Positions 1 through 7,833 are shown, counted from the first letter of the stretch. The stretch is 17,161 nt of DNA from Psychrilyobacter sp. (GCA_030621995.1 JAUXGP010000007.1:1-17161), one strand, 5' to 3'. Program-made: numbers and translations. Notes: a model not told the origin generated them from the sequence alone.

Positions 1-369
1 TGTCTTCCTAAGACCGCTTGGCCTCCGACTTCAGAAGCATTTAAAAAAATAGATGAGGGTGTAAAAAGAAACGGATGGTTTATCTTGGCTACAACAAGGT
101 TATTACCAATATTTTCTTTTGGATTACAAAATTATATATATGGATTAACATCAATTGGATTTGTGCAGTATGCGGTATTATCTATTATATTTATATTGCC
201 GGGAACGTCTATATATGTAATGTTAGCAGGAGCATTTGTATCTGGAGATAAAGCTATAGTTTTAAAATATTCTATTACAGCATCATTGATTTTTCTTGGG
301 TTAATGGTGGTAACTAAGGTGATTAAGAAAAAAATAGAAAATCAAGAGAAAAAAGAGAATAAATCATAG
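1..369 (+). CDS. TVP38/TMEM64 family (VTT domain) membrane protein, C-terminal part
   Basis: The reading frame is open from the first base of the window, so the 5' end lies outside; 122 residues are visible. The segment ATTRLLPIFSFGLQNYIYGL followed by a PGTSIYVMLAG stretch is the typical core of the VTT (formerly SNARE-associated) domain of TVP38/TMEM64 and DedA-like integral membrane proteins. At least two hydrophobic segments are visible, and the protein ends in a lysine- and glutamate-rich cytoplasmic tail. Relatives are linked to lipid scrambling or membrane homeostasis; no specific function can be given here. A TTG at 85 could be read as a start, but homology continues upstream of it, so it is internal. 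A strong terminator follows at once, separating this gene from the ABC-transporter operon. Confidence 0.82.
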   Translation, partial: CLPKTAWPPTSEAFKKIDEGVKRNGWFILATTRLLPIFSFGLQNYIYGLTSIGFVQYAVLSIIFILPGTSIYVMLAGAFVSGDKAIVLKYSITASLIFLGLMVVTKVIKKKIENQEKKENKS

Positions 370-374
370 TTTTG

Positions 375-413
375 AAAAGTAGAGAAGAGATTGAGAACTT
401 CTCTACTTTTTTT
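375..413 (+). terminator. Rho-independent terminator after the VTT-domain gene
   Basis: A perfect 13-bp stem (375-387 with 398-410) has a 10-base loop and ends in a run of T. It begins six bases after the stop codon and ends transcription of the upstream gene. Confidence 0.9.
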
Positions 414-425
414 AGAGTGATATTA

Positions 426-434
426 TGGTATAAT
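426..434 (+). promoter_or_regulatory. Extended -10 promoter for the ynjB-like operon
   Basis: TATAAT at 429-434 is preceded by TG at 426-427, an extended -10 element. The -35 region is only T-rich, which the extended element could compensate. It lies between the upstream terminator and the start codon at 469, whose binding site AAAGGGGAGA is at 457-466. Confidence 0.55.
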
Positions 435-468
435 AAAATGAAAAAATAATGGTTTAAAGGGGAGAAAT

Positions 469-1593
469 ATGAAGAGAAAAATAATGTTTTTATTGATATT
501 AGTGACTTTTTTATTGTTAGGCTGTGGTAAAAAAGAAGAGGCACCTAAAAAAGATGTCTTTAATATGAGCTGGGAAGAGATTGAAAAAAATGCCCATGGT
601 CAAACTGTGTCTATAACAATGTGGGGCGGGAGTAAAGCTATCAACAGATATTATGATGAATTTATAGCTCCTAATCTGAAGAAGGAATATAATATAACTT
701 TAAAAAGGGTGCCGGTTACAGATATCCGGCAGCCTCTGAATAAACTGGTAATAGAAAAAGAAGCCGATAAAACAAATGGAAGTACCGATGTTATCTGGCT
801 TAATGGGGAAAATTTTAAATTTGCTAAAACAAATGAAATTTTACTGGGAGACATCAACTCTAAGCTGCCAAATATAGAGGAAGTCGATCCGAATGCACTC
901 AGGAGTGATTTTGGTGAGCCGGTAGACGGGTTGGAAGCACCTCTGGGACAGGCCAACTTTATAATGGTAACAGAGGTGAAAAATCCACCCAAGACAGCAG
1001 CAGAGCTGAGATCGTGGGTGGGAAAAAATCCGGGAAGATTTACCTATGCTAACCCGAATAACTTTGTAGGAAATGCCTTTATAAGAACATTGGCTGTAGA
1101 TATCCTGGGAAGGTCTGATTTTACAGTGAGTGAAATGGGGCCGGTATGGGACTACTTAAACGAAATAAAGCCTTATTTATGGAGGGAGGGGAAAACATAT
1201 CCTGAATCTTCAGAAAGAAATCATGAGTTATTTGCCAGTGGAGAGGTTGATTATACTGCCAGTTATACTCCCAGTATCGTAGAAAATAAGGTGACTTTAG
1301 GGGAATTTCCTAAAGATACATATCCATATATAATGAGTGTTGGAAGTTTTACAAACAATCACTATCTGACTATAGCTAAGAATACACAAAATCCAGAAGC
1401 AGCCCTGGTTTTTATAAACTATATGATCTCAAATGACCCCCAGGAGGAAAAGATGAAATCTTCAGTCTGGGGAGATGGAGCAGTTACAAAAAAATTAAAG
1501 GAAGAATTATTTACACCTCAATTGGAGGAGCTGTCTCCAGAGGTAACAGAAGGGATAAAAGATGAATGGTATGAAAAAGTGGCAAAGGGTTAA
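469..1593 (+). CDS. ynjB: YnjB-family ABC transporter solute-binding lipoprotein
   Basis: This 374-residue protein is predicted to be an extracytoplasmic solute-binding lipoprotein of the YnjB family, whose substrate is not established. Residues 1-18 are a lipoprotein signal peptide (basic MKRK, a hydrophobic stretch, lipobox LLGC) and Cys19 is the expected lipidated residue. The family pattern follows: GQTVSITMWGGSKAINRYYD near residues 44-63, then DVIWLNGENF near 107-116, which closely resembles E. coli YnjB (DLIWINGENF). Its length is close to that of E. coli YnjB, about 390. The start at 469 has a strong ribosome binding site. The next gene overlaps the 3' end by 32 bases, so the two are probably translationally coupled. 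The ynjB assignment is by remembered family motifs, not by a search. Confidence 0.85.
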   Translation: MKRKIMFLLILVTFLLLGCGKKEEAPKKDVFNMSWEEIEKNAHGQTVSITMWGGSKAINRYYDEFIAPNLKKEYNITLKRVPVTDIRQPLNKLVIEKEADKTNGSTDVIWLNGENFKFAKTNEILLGDINSKLPNIEEVDPNALRSDFGEPVDGLEAPLGQANFIMVTEVKNPPKTAAELRSWVGKNPGRFTYANPNNFVGNAFIRTLAVDILGRSDFTVSEMGPVWDYLNEIKPYLWREGKTYPESSERNHELFASGEVDYTASYTPSIVENKVTLGEFPKDTYPYIMSVGSFTNNHYLTIAKNTQNPEAALVFINYMISNDPQEEKMKSSVWGDGAVTKKLKEELFTPQLEELSPEVTEGIKDEWYEKVAKG

Positions 1594-2437
1594 GGAGCAT
1601 CTCGGCATCCTACCCAGCATCCTGGTGATGTCAGTATTATTTTGGAGTGGAATATTGGAGTCTTTTCAACAAATATTTGATTATAAGCTGCTGGAAAAAG
1701 TAATAAATAAGGGAGAATTTTTAAATTCTCTGGCTTATACTGCCAGATTAAGCCTGTGTTCTATAATTTTAGTGGGGATCATATCTCTTTTGGGAATATA
1801 TATCCTCTATCTCCTCAGTACAGAGGTCAGTCCGACAAAATTAAACGGGATAAAGATGTTTTTACTTTCACCTATGTATATTCCCTATCTTTTAGGAGGA
1901 TATATGATCTCTGGCTTGATTGGTCAAAGCGGAATTATTTCCACTCTGTGCTACAGGCTGGGATGGATCCATAAGATGAACGAGTTTCCGATTTTAGTCA
2001 GTGAAAGTCATGGATATTCCATAGTATTGACCTATGGCTGGAAGGCCAGCCCCTTTGTGATCCTTATGGTCTATTCAACTCTGATAAAGATAAACAATGA
2101 GTGGCTGGATGTGGCCAGAGTATATGGAGTAGACAGGTACCATTTTTTTAAAGAGGTGGTATTCCCGATAATTTTTCCAATCTATCTGAGTTCATTATTT
2201 ATAGTATTTGCTCATATATTTGCTTCGTTTGAAGTCCCATATCTGCTGGGAATAACCTACCCCAGAACCCTGCCGGTTTTAGCCTATGAAAAATATGCCA
2301 GAAATAGTATAGGCAACAGGGGAGAGGTAATGGTAATAAACAGTATAATCATATTATTAACAGCCGGTGTGGCATTAATTATCTACAAATTAAATAAATC
2401 ATTGGGAGAAAGGGTGGAATTAGAATTAGAAAAATAA
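1562..2437 (+). CDS. ynjC: ABC transporter permease, equivalent to the N-terminal half of YnjC
   Basis: This 291-residue integral membrane protein has about six hydrophobic segments and a binding-protein-dependent permease loop near residues 184-203 (VARVYGVDRYHFFKEVVFPI), the EAA-type contact site for the ATPase. E. coli YnjC is one polypeptide of about 511 residues holding two such permease units; here the unit stops at 2435-2437 and a second unit follows in another frame. The start at 1562 lies inside the end of ynjB, behind an AAGGG site with good spacing; a second ATG at 1571 is possible. It would pair with the next permease and with an ATPase that is not in this window. The product probably sits in the inner membrane and carries the unknown YnjB substrate. 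Confidence 0.85.
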   Translation: MNGMKKWQRVKEHLGILPSILVMSVLFWSGILESFQQIFDYKLLEKVINKGEFLNSLAYTARLSLCSIILVGIISLLGIYILYLLSTEVSPTKLNGIKMFLLSPMYIPYLLGGYMISGLIGQSGIISTLCYRLGWIHKMNEFPILVSESHGYSIVLTYGWKASPFVILMVYSTLIKINNEWLDVARVYGVDRYHFFKEVVFPIIFPIYLSSLFIVFAHIFASFEVPYLLGITYPRTLPVLAYEKYARNSIGNRGEVMVINSIIILLTAGVALIIYKLNKSLGERVELELEK

Positions 2438-3219
2438 TTATAACAGCAGGGCTGGTATTTATACTGGCAGTTTTATTCCCGTTTATCCCCTTAATCCTGG
2501 GTTCGATCTCCAGCGGGTGGAAGTTTGGAGAGATACTGCCTCCTAATTATTCCATAGATGGATATGAGTATGTATTGAAAAACAGATCCACATGGGTTGG
2601 AATGGGATATAACCTGTCCATTGCCTATACAGTGGCCATAATCAATTTATTTCTGGCTATACCTGCAGCTAGATTTTTATTCAGAAAAAAAAGCAGATTT
2701 AAGGGGATCTATATGATAATTTTATTTGCCCCCCTGATAATCCCATCCCTGTCATCTGTATTGGGAATCCATCATAGTATGATAATCTACGGATTGACAG
2801 ATAATTTATTGGGAGTAATTCTGGTAAATATAATACCTAGTTTTCCCTATGTACTCCTCAGTCTCTATGGCAGCTTTAAAGGGTTTCCAAAGAGGCTGGA
2901 AGAATCTGCACTTATTGATGGTGTCTCAAAATTTCAGATGTACAGGTATATTATCCTGCCGATATTGATCCCCGGGATATTAATTGGATCGACAATATCC
3001 ATATTGATATCTCTGTCGGAATATATTTTGACCCTTCTTATAGGGGGAGGAGAGATAATTACCCTGCCAACCCTTATGTTTCCATATTTGAGCAGCGGGG
3101 ATAAGATAGTTGGATCGGTCTATGCTATCCTGTTTATCCTGTTTAATATAGTCGGAATCTTGTTGTTTGAGGTAGGAGTGGGAGTAGTATTAAAAAGATT
3201 TACAAAAGTAAAGATTTAG
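2419..3219 (+). CDS. ynjC: ABC transporter permease, equivalent to the C-terminal half of YnjC; start codon unclear
   Basis: A second permease unit with a clear EAA loop (EESALIDGVSKFQMYRYIIL) and about six hydrophobic segments. The frame is open from 2398, just after a stop at 2395-2397, and encodes a convincing first membrane segment (IIITAGLVFILAVLFPFIPL) starting near 2437. No ATG, GTG or TTG precedes that segment. The first conventional start, TTG at 2575, would remove it and lacks a good binding site. I give 2419 because an ATT there (another is at 2425) follows an AAAGGG site at 2409-2414. The alternative is that this is the second half of one YnjC chain, joined by a -1 frameshift or split by a sequence error within 2398-2437. 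Function is as for the preceding permease. Confidence 0.72.
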   Translation: MRIRKIIITAGLVFILAVLFPFIPLILGSISSGWKFGEILPPNYSIDGYEYVLKNRSTWVGMGYNLSIAYTVAIINLFLAIPAARFLFRKKSRFKGIYMIILFAPLIIPSLSSVLGIHHSMIIYGLTDNLLGVILVNIIPSFPYVLLSLYGSFKGFPKRLEESALIDGVSKFQMYRYIILPILIPGILIGSTISILISLSEYILTLLIGGGEIITLPTLMFPYLSSGDKIVGSVYAILFILFNIVGILLFEVGVGVVLKRFTKVKI

Positions 3220-3238
3220 CTATAAATGACAAAAATTA

Positions 3239-3257
3239 TATCAATTAACAATTGATA
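3239..3257. repeat. Short inverted repeat upstream of the ynjF-like gene
   Basis: An 8-bp perfect inverted repeat, TATCAATT and AATTGATA with a 3-base centre, lies in the 96-base gap between the permease and the phosphatidyltransferase. It has no T tract, so it is not a terminator. It may be an operator or only AT-rich chance. A possible -10, TATGAT, lies at 3279-3284 without a well-placed -35. Confidence 0.35.
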
Positions 3258-3315
3258 ATTAAGATCCAAAATCAAAACTATGATATAGTTTCAAAGAATG
3301 AAATTGGAGGAAAAG

Positions 3316-3897
3316 ATGTTAGACACACATGGAAGAAAGTTTGTACAGCCGATAATTAAATATCTTGCAGACAGATGTATAAAGGCGGGACTCAGTGCCA
3401 ATGGAGTAACTATTATAGCCCTTATATTGGGGCTCAGTGTTCCCCTGTCTATACATCTAGGTTATTCACTGGCAGGAGTGATTCTTTTATGGATATCGGG
3501 GCTTTTGGATGCTGTAGATGGAACCATTGCCAGATTAAAAGGATCCAGCCTTTTTGGAGCACTTATGGATATCACCTTTGACAGGATAGTAGAGATTGGG
3601 ATAATATTGGTGCTGGCTGTAAAATATCCAGAAAATAATTTTTTATTTCTCCTGCTTGCATCCAGCATCATAATCAGTATGACTATATTTTTAACGGTGG
3701 GAACGCTTTCTGCAAAAATAAGTGAAAAATCGTTCTACTATCAGGCAGGTTTAGCAGAAAGAACTGAAGGTTTTATATTTTTTACAGGGATGATCTTATT
3801 CCCGCAATATATAAAGATAATAGTAATTATATTTATCCTGATAATAATATTTACTGCCGGTCAGAGGATGGCAGAAGCTAAAAAGATATTAAAATAA
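3316..3897 (+). CDS. ynjF: YnjF-like CDP-alcohol phosphatidyltransferase
   Basis: This integral membrane enzyme is expected to transfer a phosphatidyl or related group from a CDP-activated donor to an alcohol. Counted from 3316 (193 residues), the family signature is complete: Asp65, Asp68, Gly69, Ala72, Arg73, Gly81, Asp85 and Asp89. The N-terminus MLDTHGRKF and the later motif KSFYYQAGLAERTEG strongly recall E. coli YnjF. Its acceptor is not known. I chose the ATG at 3316 over that at 3298 because GGAGG at 3306-3310 is ideally spaced for it and because E. coli YnjF also begins MLD. It lies downstream of the ynjB/ynjC-like genes in the same order as in E. coli, with ynjD and ynjE absent. A shared terminator ends the operon. 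Confidence 0.85.
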   Translation: MLDTHGRKFVQPIIKYLADRCIKAGLSANGVTIIALILGLSVPLSIHLGYSLAGVILLWISGLLDAVDGTIARLKGSSLFGALMDITFDRIVEIGIILVLAVKYPENNFLFLLLASSIIISMTIFLTVGTLSAKISEKSFYYQAGLAERTEGFIFFTGMILFPQYIKIIVIIFILIIIFTAGQRMAEAKKILK

Positions 3898-3906
3898 AAA
3901 ACATAA

Positions 3907-3955
3907 AAAATCTGGTATTACAGAATTCATTGAGAACTTTGTGATACCAGATTTT
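3907..3955. terminator. Bidirectional terminator between ynjF and the debranching enzyme
   Basis: A 12-bp perfect core stem (3907-3918 with 3944-3955) extends inward by several more pairs including wobbles. It is flanked by A-rich sequence on the left and T-rich on the right, so it can stop transcription from both convergent genes. Confidence 0.85.
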
Positions 3956-3967
3956 ATTTATATAGCT

Positions 3968-5929
3968 TTAGCAGTATTCTTTTAGGGCTCTTAAAAGCTC
4001 TGAAACTGACCAAGCTTGAGCAAAACACCCGCGAGCTTTGAATGGTTTATCACCATCAAAAATTTCAGAAATAGAATTGATACATCCTTCATCATAAAAA
4101 TGATGGATTAACCCGTTAAGTAATGTTCTGTTTGCTGATTTATCCTTATAGACCTTATTATATGCTCCAATGAAGTGTCCGATAGGCCAAGCCCAGACTG
4201 TTCCTTGATGATAACAAGAATCTCTGTCGTATAAGTTCCCAAAATAAATACCTTTATAATGAGGGTTACTTTTATCGAGTGATTTTAACCCGTGAGAAGT
4301 ATATAAATTTTTAAATACGTTATCAACTATTAGTTTTTCTTTTTCTTCTGTTAGAAGAGAATAAGGTAATGAAACAACAAATATTTGATTAGGCCTTATA
4401 TCGGCATTTTTTTCTTCAGCTATATAATCATATAAACAACTGTCTTTTTCATTCCAAAATGTTTTTTCAAAATTTTCTTTTAATTTATCAGCAAGATTTG
4501 AATATAAAGAATCATTTTCTCCAAATTTTTCGCTTAATTTCTGCATAAGTTTCATCCCGTTATACCAAAGAGCTTGTATTTCAACAGGTTTACCATATCT
4601 GGGAGTTACGGCCCAACCTTTATATTTTACATCCATCCAAGTGAGCTGGGTATTTTTATCTCCACCATTTAAAAAGCCCTTATTATCAATATGAATATTA
4701 TAACAAGTGCCTTGTATATGATGCTCAACAATTTTTTTTAATGTAGGGTAGATTTCTTTTTCAATAAAATTATAGTCATCGGTATATTCTAAATACTTTA
4801 ATACTGCAAAGAAATACCATGGTGCAGCATCGATGGTATTATATTGTAGTTTTTCACCTTCAAAAGCAGGGAATACATTTGGGAGCATCCCATTACTGCA
4901 ATATTTTGCAAATGTCTTTAAGATAGATTTAGCATCTTCAAATCTACCGGTTGAAAGAGTAAGTCCGGGTAAAGCAATCATAGTATCTCTTCCCCAATCT
5001 CCAAACCAAGGATAACCGGCTAAGATAGTTTTTCCGTCAGTTCCCTTTCTATATGTAATAAAGTCATCACAGGCAACTCCTAAATCACGCAAAATTTTAT
5101 CCTCTTTAGAAGTCATATCTTTTAACTTATTTATTCTTTCTATTTCATTTTTGTACAATAAATCTATATCTATATTATCTAATTTATCAAATGAAGCTAT
5201 AAGGTAAAAATCTTCTCTCTTTTTTAATTCAATAGATGTTTTGAGCAATTTACAGCTGGAAGCCAGATCATTTCGGCCTCTTTCACCTAACTCGATGTCA
5301 TAAGCTATATTTTTTCTTATACTCCCTTGGATTTTATTACCATAAAAATCTTTACCTTCCTCAGTAAAAGGAATTTCATCTAATTTTCCATTGGTATAGA
5401 TATACATAGATTTATCAGAAAAAGAAACTTTATTTTCTTTTATTTCAAAATTAAATTTTCTTTCATTTAAAATTTCATGATAATCTCTGTAATCAAAAAA
5501 TAAGTTAGTTTCCAATTTATTGATTTCTTTGGCAGAAGCTAAGATACGGTATCTTGTTACAACCATTTCTTTTTCAAAAGGCATAAAAATTTCTTTTTCT
5601 AAAAGAGTCCCATTTACAGAAAATACCCATTTAGGAAATGGATTGACTTCAAAGCTTTCAATGTTTTCAAAACCTTTATGTATATACTCTTTATTTGCAT
5701 CAATTGTTTTATATGTAAATAAATCAGTTTCATTTAAACTTTCTTCTATTTTGTGAAAAGTCATCATCCTGTCAAGTGGCGGCATAAATGATTTTATAAA
5801 CATACCATGATAGCTTCTGGCTAAGTTGCCATTTATTGAACCTGAACAAAATGAACCTAATCCATTGGACAAAAGCCATTCTCTATTTGTTCCTTCTGTA
5901 TAATTTCCTAAAATACTTCTTCCTAACAT
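3968..5929 (-). CDS. Glycogen debranching enzyme (amylo-alpha-1,6-glucosidase family)
   Basis: Read from the ATG at 5929, this 653-residue soluble enzyme should hydrolyse alpha-1,6 branch points during glycogen use. The N-terminal domain shows SNGLGSFCSGSINGNLARSY near residues 21-40, then HGMFI. The C-terminal (alpha/alpha)6 catalytic domain shows AGYPWFGDWGRDTMIALPGL near 304-323, QYNTIDAAPW near 362-371, LTWMDVKYKGWAVTPRYGKP near 429-448 and a late GTVWAWPIGHF. These match the prokaryotic debranching-enzyme (GDE) family, and the family length agrees. The frame extends upstream to an ATG at 5986, but only the ATG at 5929 has a binding site (AAAGGGGGAAA just upstream). It is a single-gene unit. 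No convincing promoter with a normal leader is visible. No other glycogen gene is in the window. Confidence 0.93.
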   Translation of the reverse strand: MLGRSILGNYTEGTNREWLLSNGLGSFCSGSINGNLARSYHGMFIKSFMPPLDRMMTFHKIEESLNETDLFTYKTIDANKEYIHKGFENIESFEVNPFPKWVFSVNGTLLEKEIFMPFEKEMVVTRYRILASAKEINKLETNLFFDYRDYHEILNERKFNFEIKENKVSFSDKSMYIYTNGKLDEIPFTEEGKDFYGNKIQGSIRKNIAYDIELGERGRNDLASSCKLLKTSIELKKREDFYLIASFDKLDNIDIDLLYKNEIERINKLKDMTSKEDKILRDLGVACDDFITYRKGTDGKTILAGYPWFGDWGRDTMIALPGLTLSTGRFEDAKSILKTFAKYCSNGMLPNVFPAFEGEKLQYNTIDAAPWYFFAVLKYLEYTDDYNFIEKEIYPTLKKIVEHHIQGTCYNIHIDNKGFLNGGDKNTQLTWMDVKYKGWAVTPRYGKPVEIQALWYNGMKLMQKLSEKFGENDSLYSNLADKLKENFEKTFWNEKDSCLYDYIAEEKNADIRPNQIFVVSLPYSLLTEEKEKLIVDNVFKNLYTSHGLKSLDKSNPHYKGIYFGNLYDRDSCYHQGTVWAWPIGHFIGAYNKVYKDKSANRTLLNGLIHHFYDEGCINSISEIFDGDKPFKARGCFAQAWSVSELLRALKEYC

Positions 5930-6071
5930 ATTTCCCCCTTTTGTATAATAAAACATTCTGTTTTTTTTACAAACCAAGTCTACCATAAAAAAATAAAAAA
6001 TAATATTCTTTTGTTATTTGGAAAACCATATGTAAATCTAAACTCCTTATCTTTATTTCAAGCATATAAAA

Positions 6072-6116
6072 AACCTGTAAACTTTGGCACTTTTTTTAGT
6101 GTCTAGTTTACAGGTT
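6072..6116 (-). terminator. Rho-independent terminator of the fdhD-tupA unit
   Basis: A 12-bp perfect stem (6072-6083 with 6105-6116) has an inner hairpin. Read on the minus strand it is followed by a run of six T. It lies about 30 bases beyond the tupA stop codon. Confidence 0.88.
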
Positions 6117-6148
6117 ACAGTTTATTTTAAATCATTGTTTTTTAAAAT

Positions 6149-6934
6149 TTATTCAACTATAAACAATGGCATTTTAAATTCTTCCACCCCATATGTAGAG
6201 ATAAGTTTTTTAGTTTCCTTAGATGTGATCCAATTCATAAATATTTTAGCATTTTTATAGTGGATCATCTTATTTTTATCGGGGTTTATAGTGATAATAC
6301 TGTATTCATTGATTAGATTTTTATCGTTATCTACCTTGATATCTAAATTTAATTTATCTTTTAAATGCAGATAGGTAGACATATCTGTAAGGGTATAGTA
6401 TCCTTTTTCACTGGCAATTTTAAGGGTGGCAGCCATCCCATTTCCACTGGAAATATACCAATTTTTGTTTGGAACTATCCCACGATTTTTCCAAAGACTC
6501 AGCTCTTTTTTATTGGTACCTGAATCATCTCCTCTGGAGATAAATTTATATGCATTATTTTTATTTATTTGGTTTAGAGCGTCATCCAGATCTTTAAAGT
6601 TTTTACCATCTTTGGGACCCACAACGATAAAGAAGTTATGCATAAACTGAACTCTGTCTACTCCATGACCGGCCTTCATAAATTTAAGTTCCGATGTTTT
6701 AGCATGGACAAGGAGAGCATCTACCTCACCGTCTTCCCCCATCTTTAGGGCACGGCCTGTACCAACCGCTACAAATTTTACATCAATTCCGCTTTCTCTT
6801 TCAAAATTTGGCAGGATATAGTCTAAAAGACCACTGTCTCTTACACTGGTAGTTGTAGCCAGTAAAAGTTTATTTGAAGCTCCAAAACTAGCCAGTGATA
6901 TTAACAGCATAAGTGTAAAAATTATTTTTTTCAT
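6149..6934 (-). CDS. tupA: Tungstate-binding protein TupA (ABC transporter solute-binding protein)
   Basis: This 261-residue periplasmic or surface-anchored binding protein captures tungstate for import. Residues 1-19 form a Sec signal peptide ending SFGA, with no lipobox cysteine. The mature protein starts with the TupA pattern: TTTSVRDSGLLDYILPNF near 27-44, VAVGTGRALKMGEDGEVDAL near 55-74, then LLVHAK. These closely follow the TupA/WtpA-type consensus (TTTS and VGTG anion-binding loops). The start has an ideal GGAGG site. The gene lies 70 bases downstream of fdhD on the same strand. TupB (permease) and TupC (ATPase) are not beside it, so they must be encoded elsewhere if the system works. 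The context suggests that the adjacent formate dehydrogenase may use tungsten; molybdate cannot be excluded. Confidence 0.9.
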   Translation of the reverse strand: MKKIIFTLMLLISLASFGASNKLLLATTTSVRDSGLLDYILPNFERESGIDVKFVAVGTGRALKMGEDGEVDALLVHAKTSELKFMKAGHGVDRVQFMHNFFIVVGPKDGKNFKDLDDALNQINKNNAYKFISRGDDSGTNKKELSLWKNRGIVPNKNWYISSGNGMAATLKIASEKGYYTLTDMSTYLHLKDKLNLDIKVDNDKNLINEYSIITINPDKNKMIHYKNAKIFMNWITSKETKKLISTYGVEEFKMPLFIVE

Positions 6935-7004
6935 GGTATCCTCCGATAAAATAAGTGTGACAATAAAATGGCAAAGTTATTTTTGACCTGATCTATAGTT
7001 TAAT

Positions 7005-7712
7005 CTACTTTAAGATTCGTTCTTTATTTACATAGATAATGGGTTCTTTCGCCATTATTCTTCCAACTATTGTAATACCGGTTTTTTTGGCTAATTCTAA
7101 AGCTGAGGTTGTGGGAATGCTCCTGGTCACAACAACTGGAATTTCTGCAACGGCACATTTTAATACCATATCGGTAGAGATCCTGCCGGTAGATATGATG
7201 GCACTATCTCTGAGATTATAATTTTTACTCAGACAAGCTCCTATAATTTTATCTACAGCATTATGTCTTCCTACATCTTCAAGAGCAATTATCTCCTTAT
7301 TTGCACTGTATATGGCACAGCTGTGCATCCCGCCTGTCTTTTGATGTTTTACTGCTAATTTAAACATCTCCATAGTGGCATTTTTTAATGTTTCCAGATC
7401 AAATGAGGTCCGGGACTCTAAAATTTTATCCGGGTTCAGATTAAAGTTCGGTGAACTGCCGCAGGCACTTGATAACACAGTGTTTAAAGAAAGGTCTTCA
7501 TCCATGGATATAAACTCAGATGTGATATAGATATTTTTTAAACTGTTACAAACTCTGATAGAATCGATATCATAGATATCTTCAATGAGATTCCGTGTAT
7601 ACAGGTGACCCATAGCCAGCTCTTTTAAATTTTCCGGAGTACACATAAATGTAATTATTTTTTGATTGTTTATAAATACATTTACATTAATTTCTTCACA
7701 AACTGGATACAT
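7005..7712 (-). CDS. fdhD: Formate dehydrogenase accessory sulfurtransferase FdhD
   Basis: FdhD carries sulfur from a cysteine desulfurase to the pterin-bound Mo or W before it is inserted into formate dehydrogenase. This 235-residue protein shows family motifs: MCTPENLKELAMGHLYTRNL near 23-42, TGGMHSCAIY near 127-136, ALEDVGRHNAVDKIIGAC near 143-160, ISTGRISTDMVLKCAVAEIP near 173-192, and a final G-R-I pattern. The flexible loop reads SSACGSSPNF. Only its first cysteine (Cys84) is present, where E. coli has CGVCG. The ATG at 7754 is rejected as the start because it has no binding site and lies next to the predicted -10; the ATG at 7712 follows AAAAGGGGAAA. The gene diverges from fdhF and precedes tupA. 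Confidence 0.93.
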   Translation of the reverse strand: MYPVCEEINVNVFINNQKIITFMCTPENLKELAMGHLYTRNLIEDIYDIDSIRVCNSLKNIYITSEFISMDEDLSLNTVLSSACGSSPNFNLNPDKILESRTSFDLETLKNATMEMFKLAVKHQKTGGMHSCAIYSANKEIIALEDVGRHNAVDKIIGACLSKNYNLRDSAIISTGRISTDMVLKCAVAEIPVVVTRSIPTTSALELAKKTGITIVGRIMAKEPIIYVNKERILK

Positions 7713-7744
7713 AGTTCTATTTCCCCTTTTACTACTTTTTTGTA

Positions 7745-7774
7745 ATTGTACCATTTTTTTTAAGGGTTTGTTAA
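7745..7774 (-). promoter_or_regulatory. fdhD: Promoter of fdhD-tupA
   Basis: On the minus strand, TTAACA (7769-7774) and TACAAT (7745-7750) are separated by 18 bases, and a TG extension precedes the -10. It gives a leader of about 25 bases to the ATG at 7712 and supports that start. Confidence 0.6.
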
Positions 7775-7787
7775 GTGAAATTAAAAA
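7768..7787. promoter_or_regulatory. Possible Rex-type redox operator
   Basis: TTGTTAA, six bases, then TTAAAAA matches the Rex consensus TTGTTAA-N6-TTAACAA at 13 of 14 positions and covers the -35 of the fdhD promoter. A weaker match (11 of 14) lies at 7809-7828, just upstream of the fdhF promoter. The surrounding AT-richness makes chance matches possible. Confidence 0.35.
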
Positions 7788-7833
7788 AAACTTAAAAAAA
7801 TGAGGCAGATGTTAAATTACATTTAAAAAATGA

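Noticed and set aside
3298..3315. Start of the CDP-alcohol phosphatidyltransferase at 3298
   Set aside because: GGAGG at 3306-3310 lies inside this extension and serves the ATG at 3316, which also gives the MLD start of YnjF.
5930..5986. Longer debranching enzyme starting at 5986
   Set aside because: The extra 19 residues have no ribosome binding site and no family character; AAAGGGGGAAA directly precedes the ATG at 5929.
7713..7754. Longer FdhD starting at 7754
   Set aside because: That ATG has no binding site and lies next to the predicted -10 of the gene's own promoter; the ATG at 7712 has a purine-rich site.
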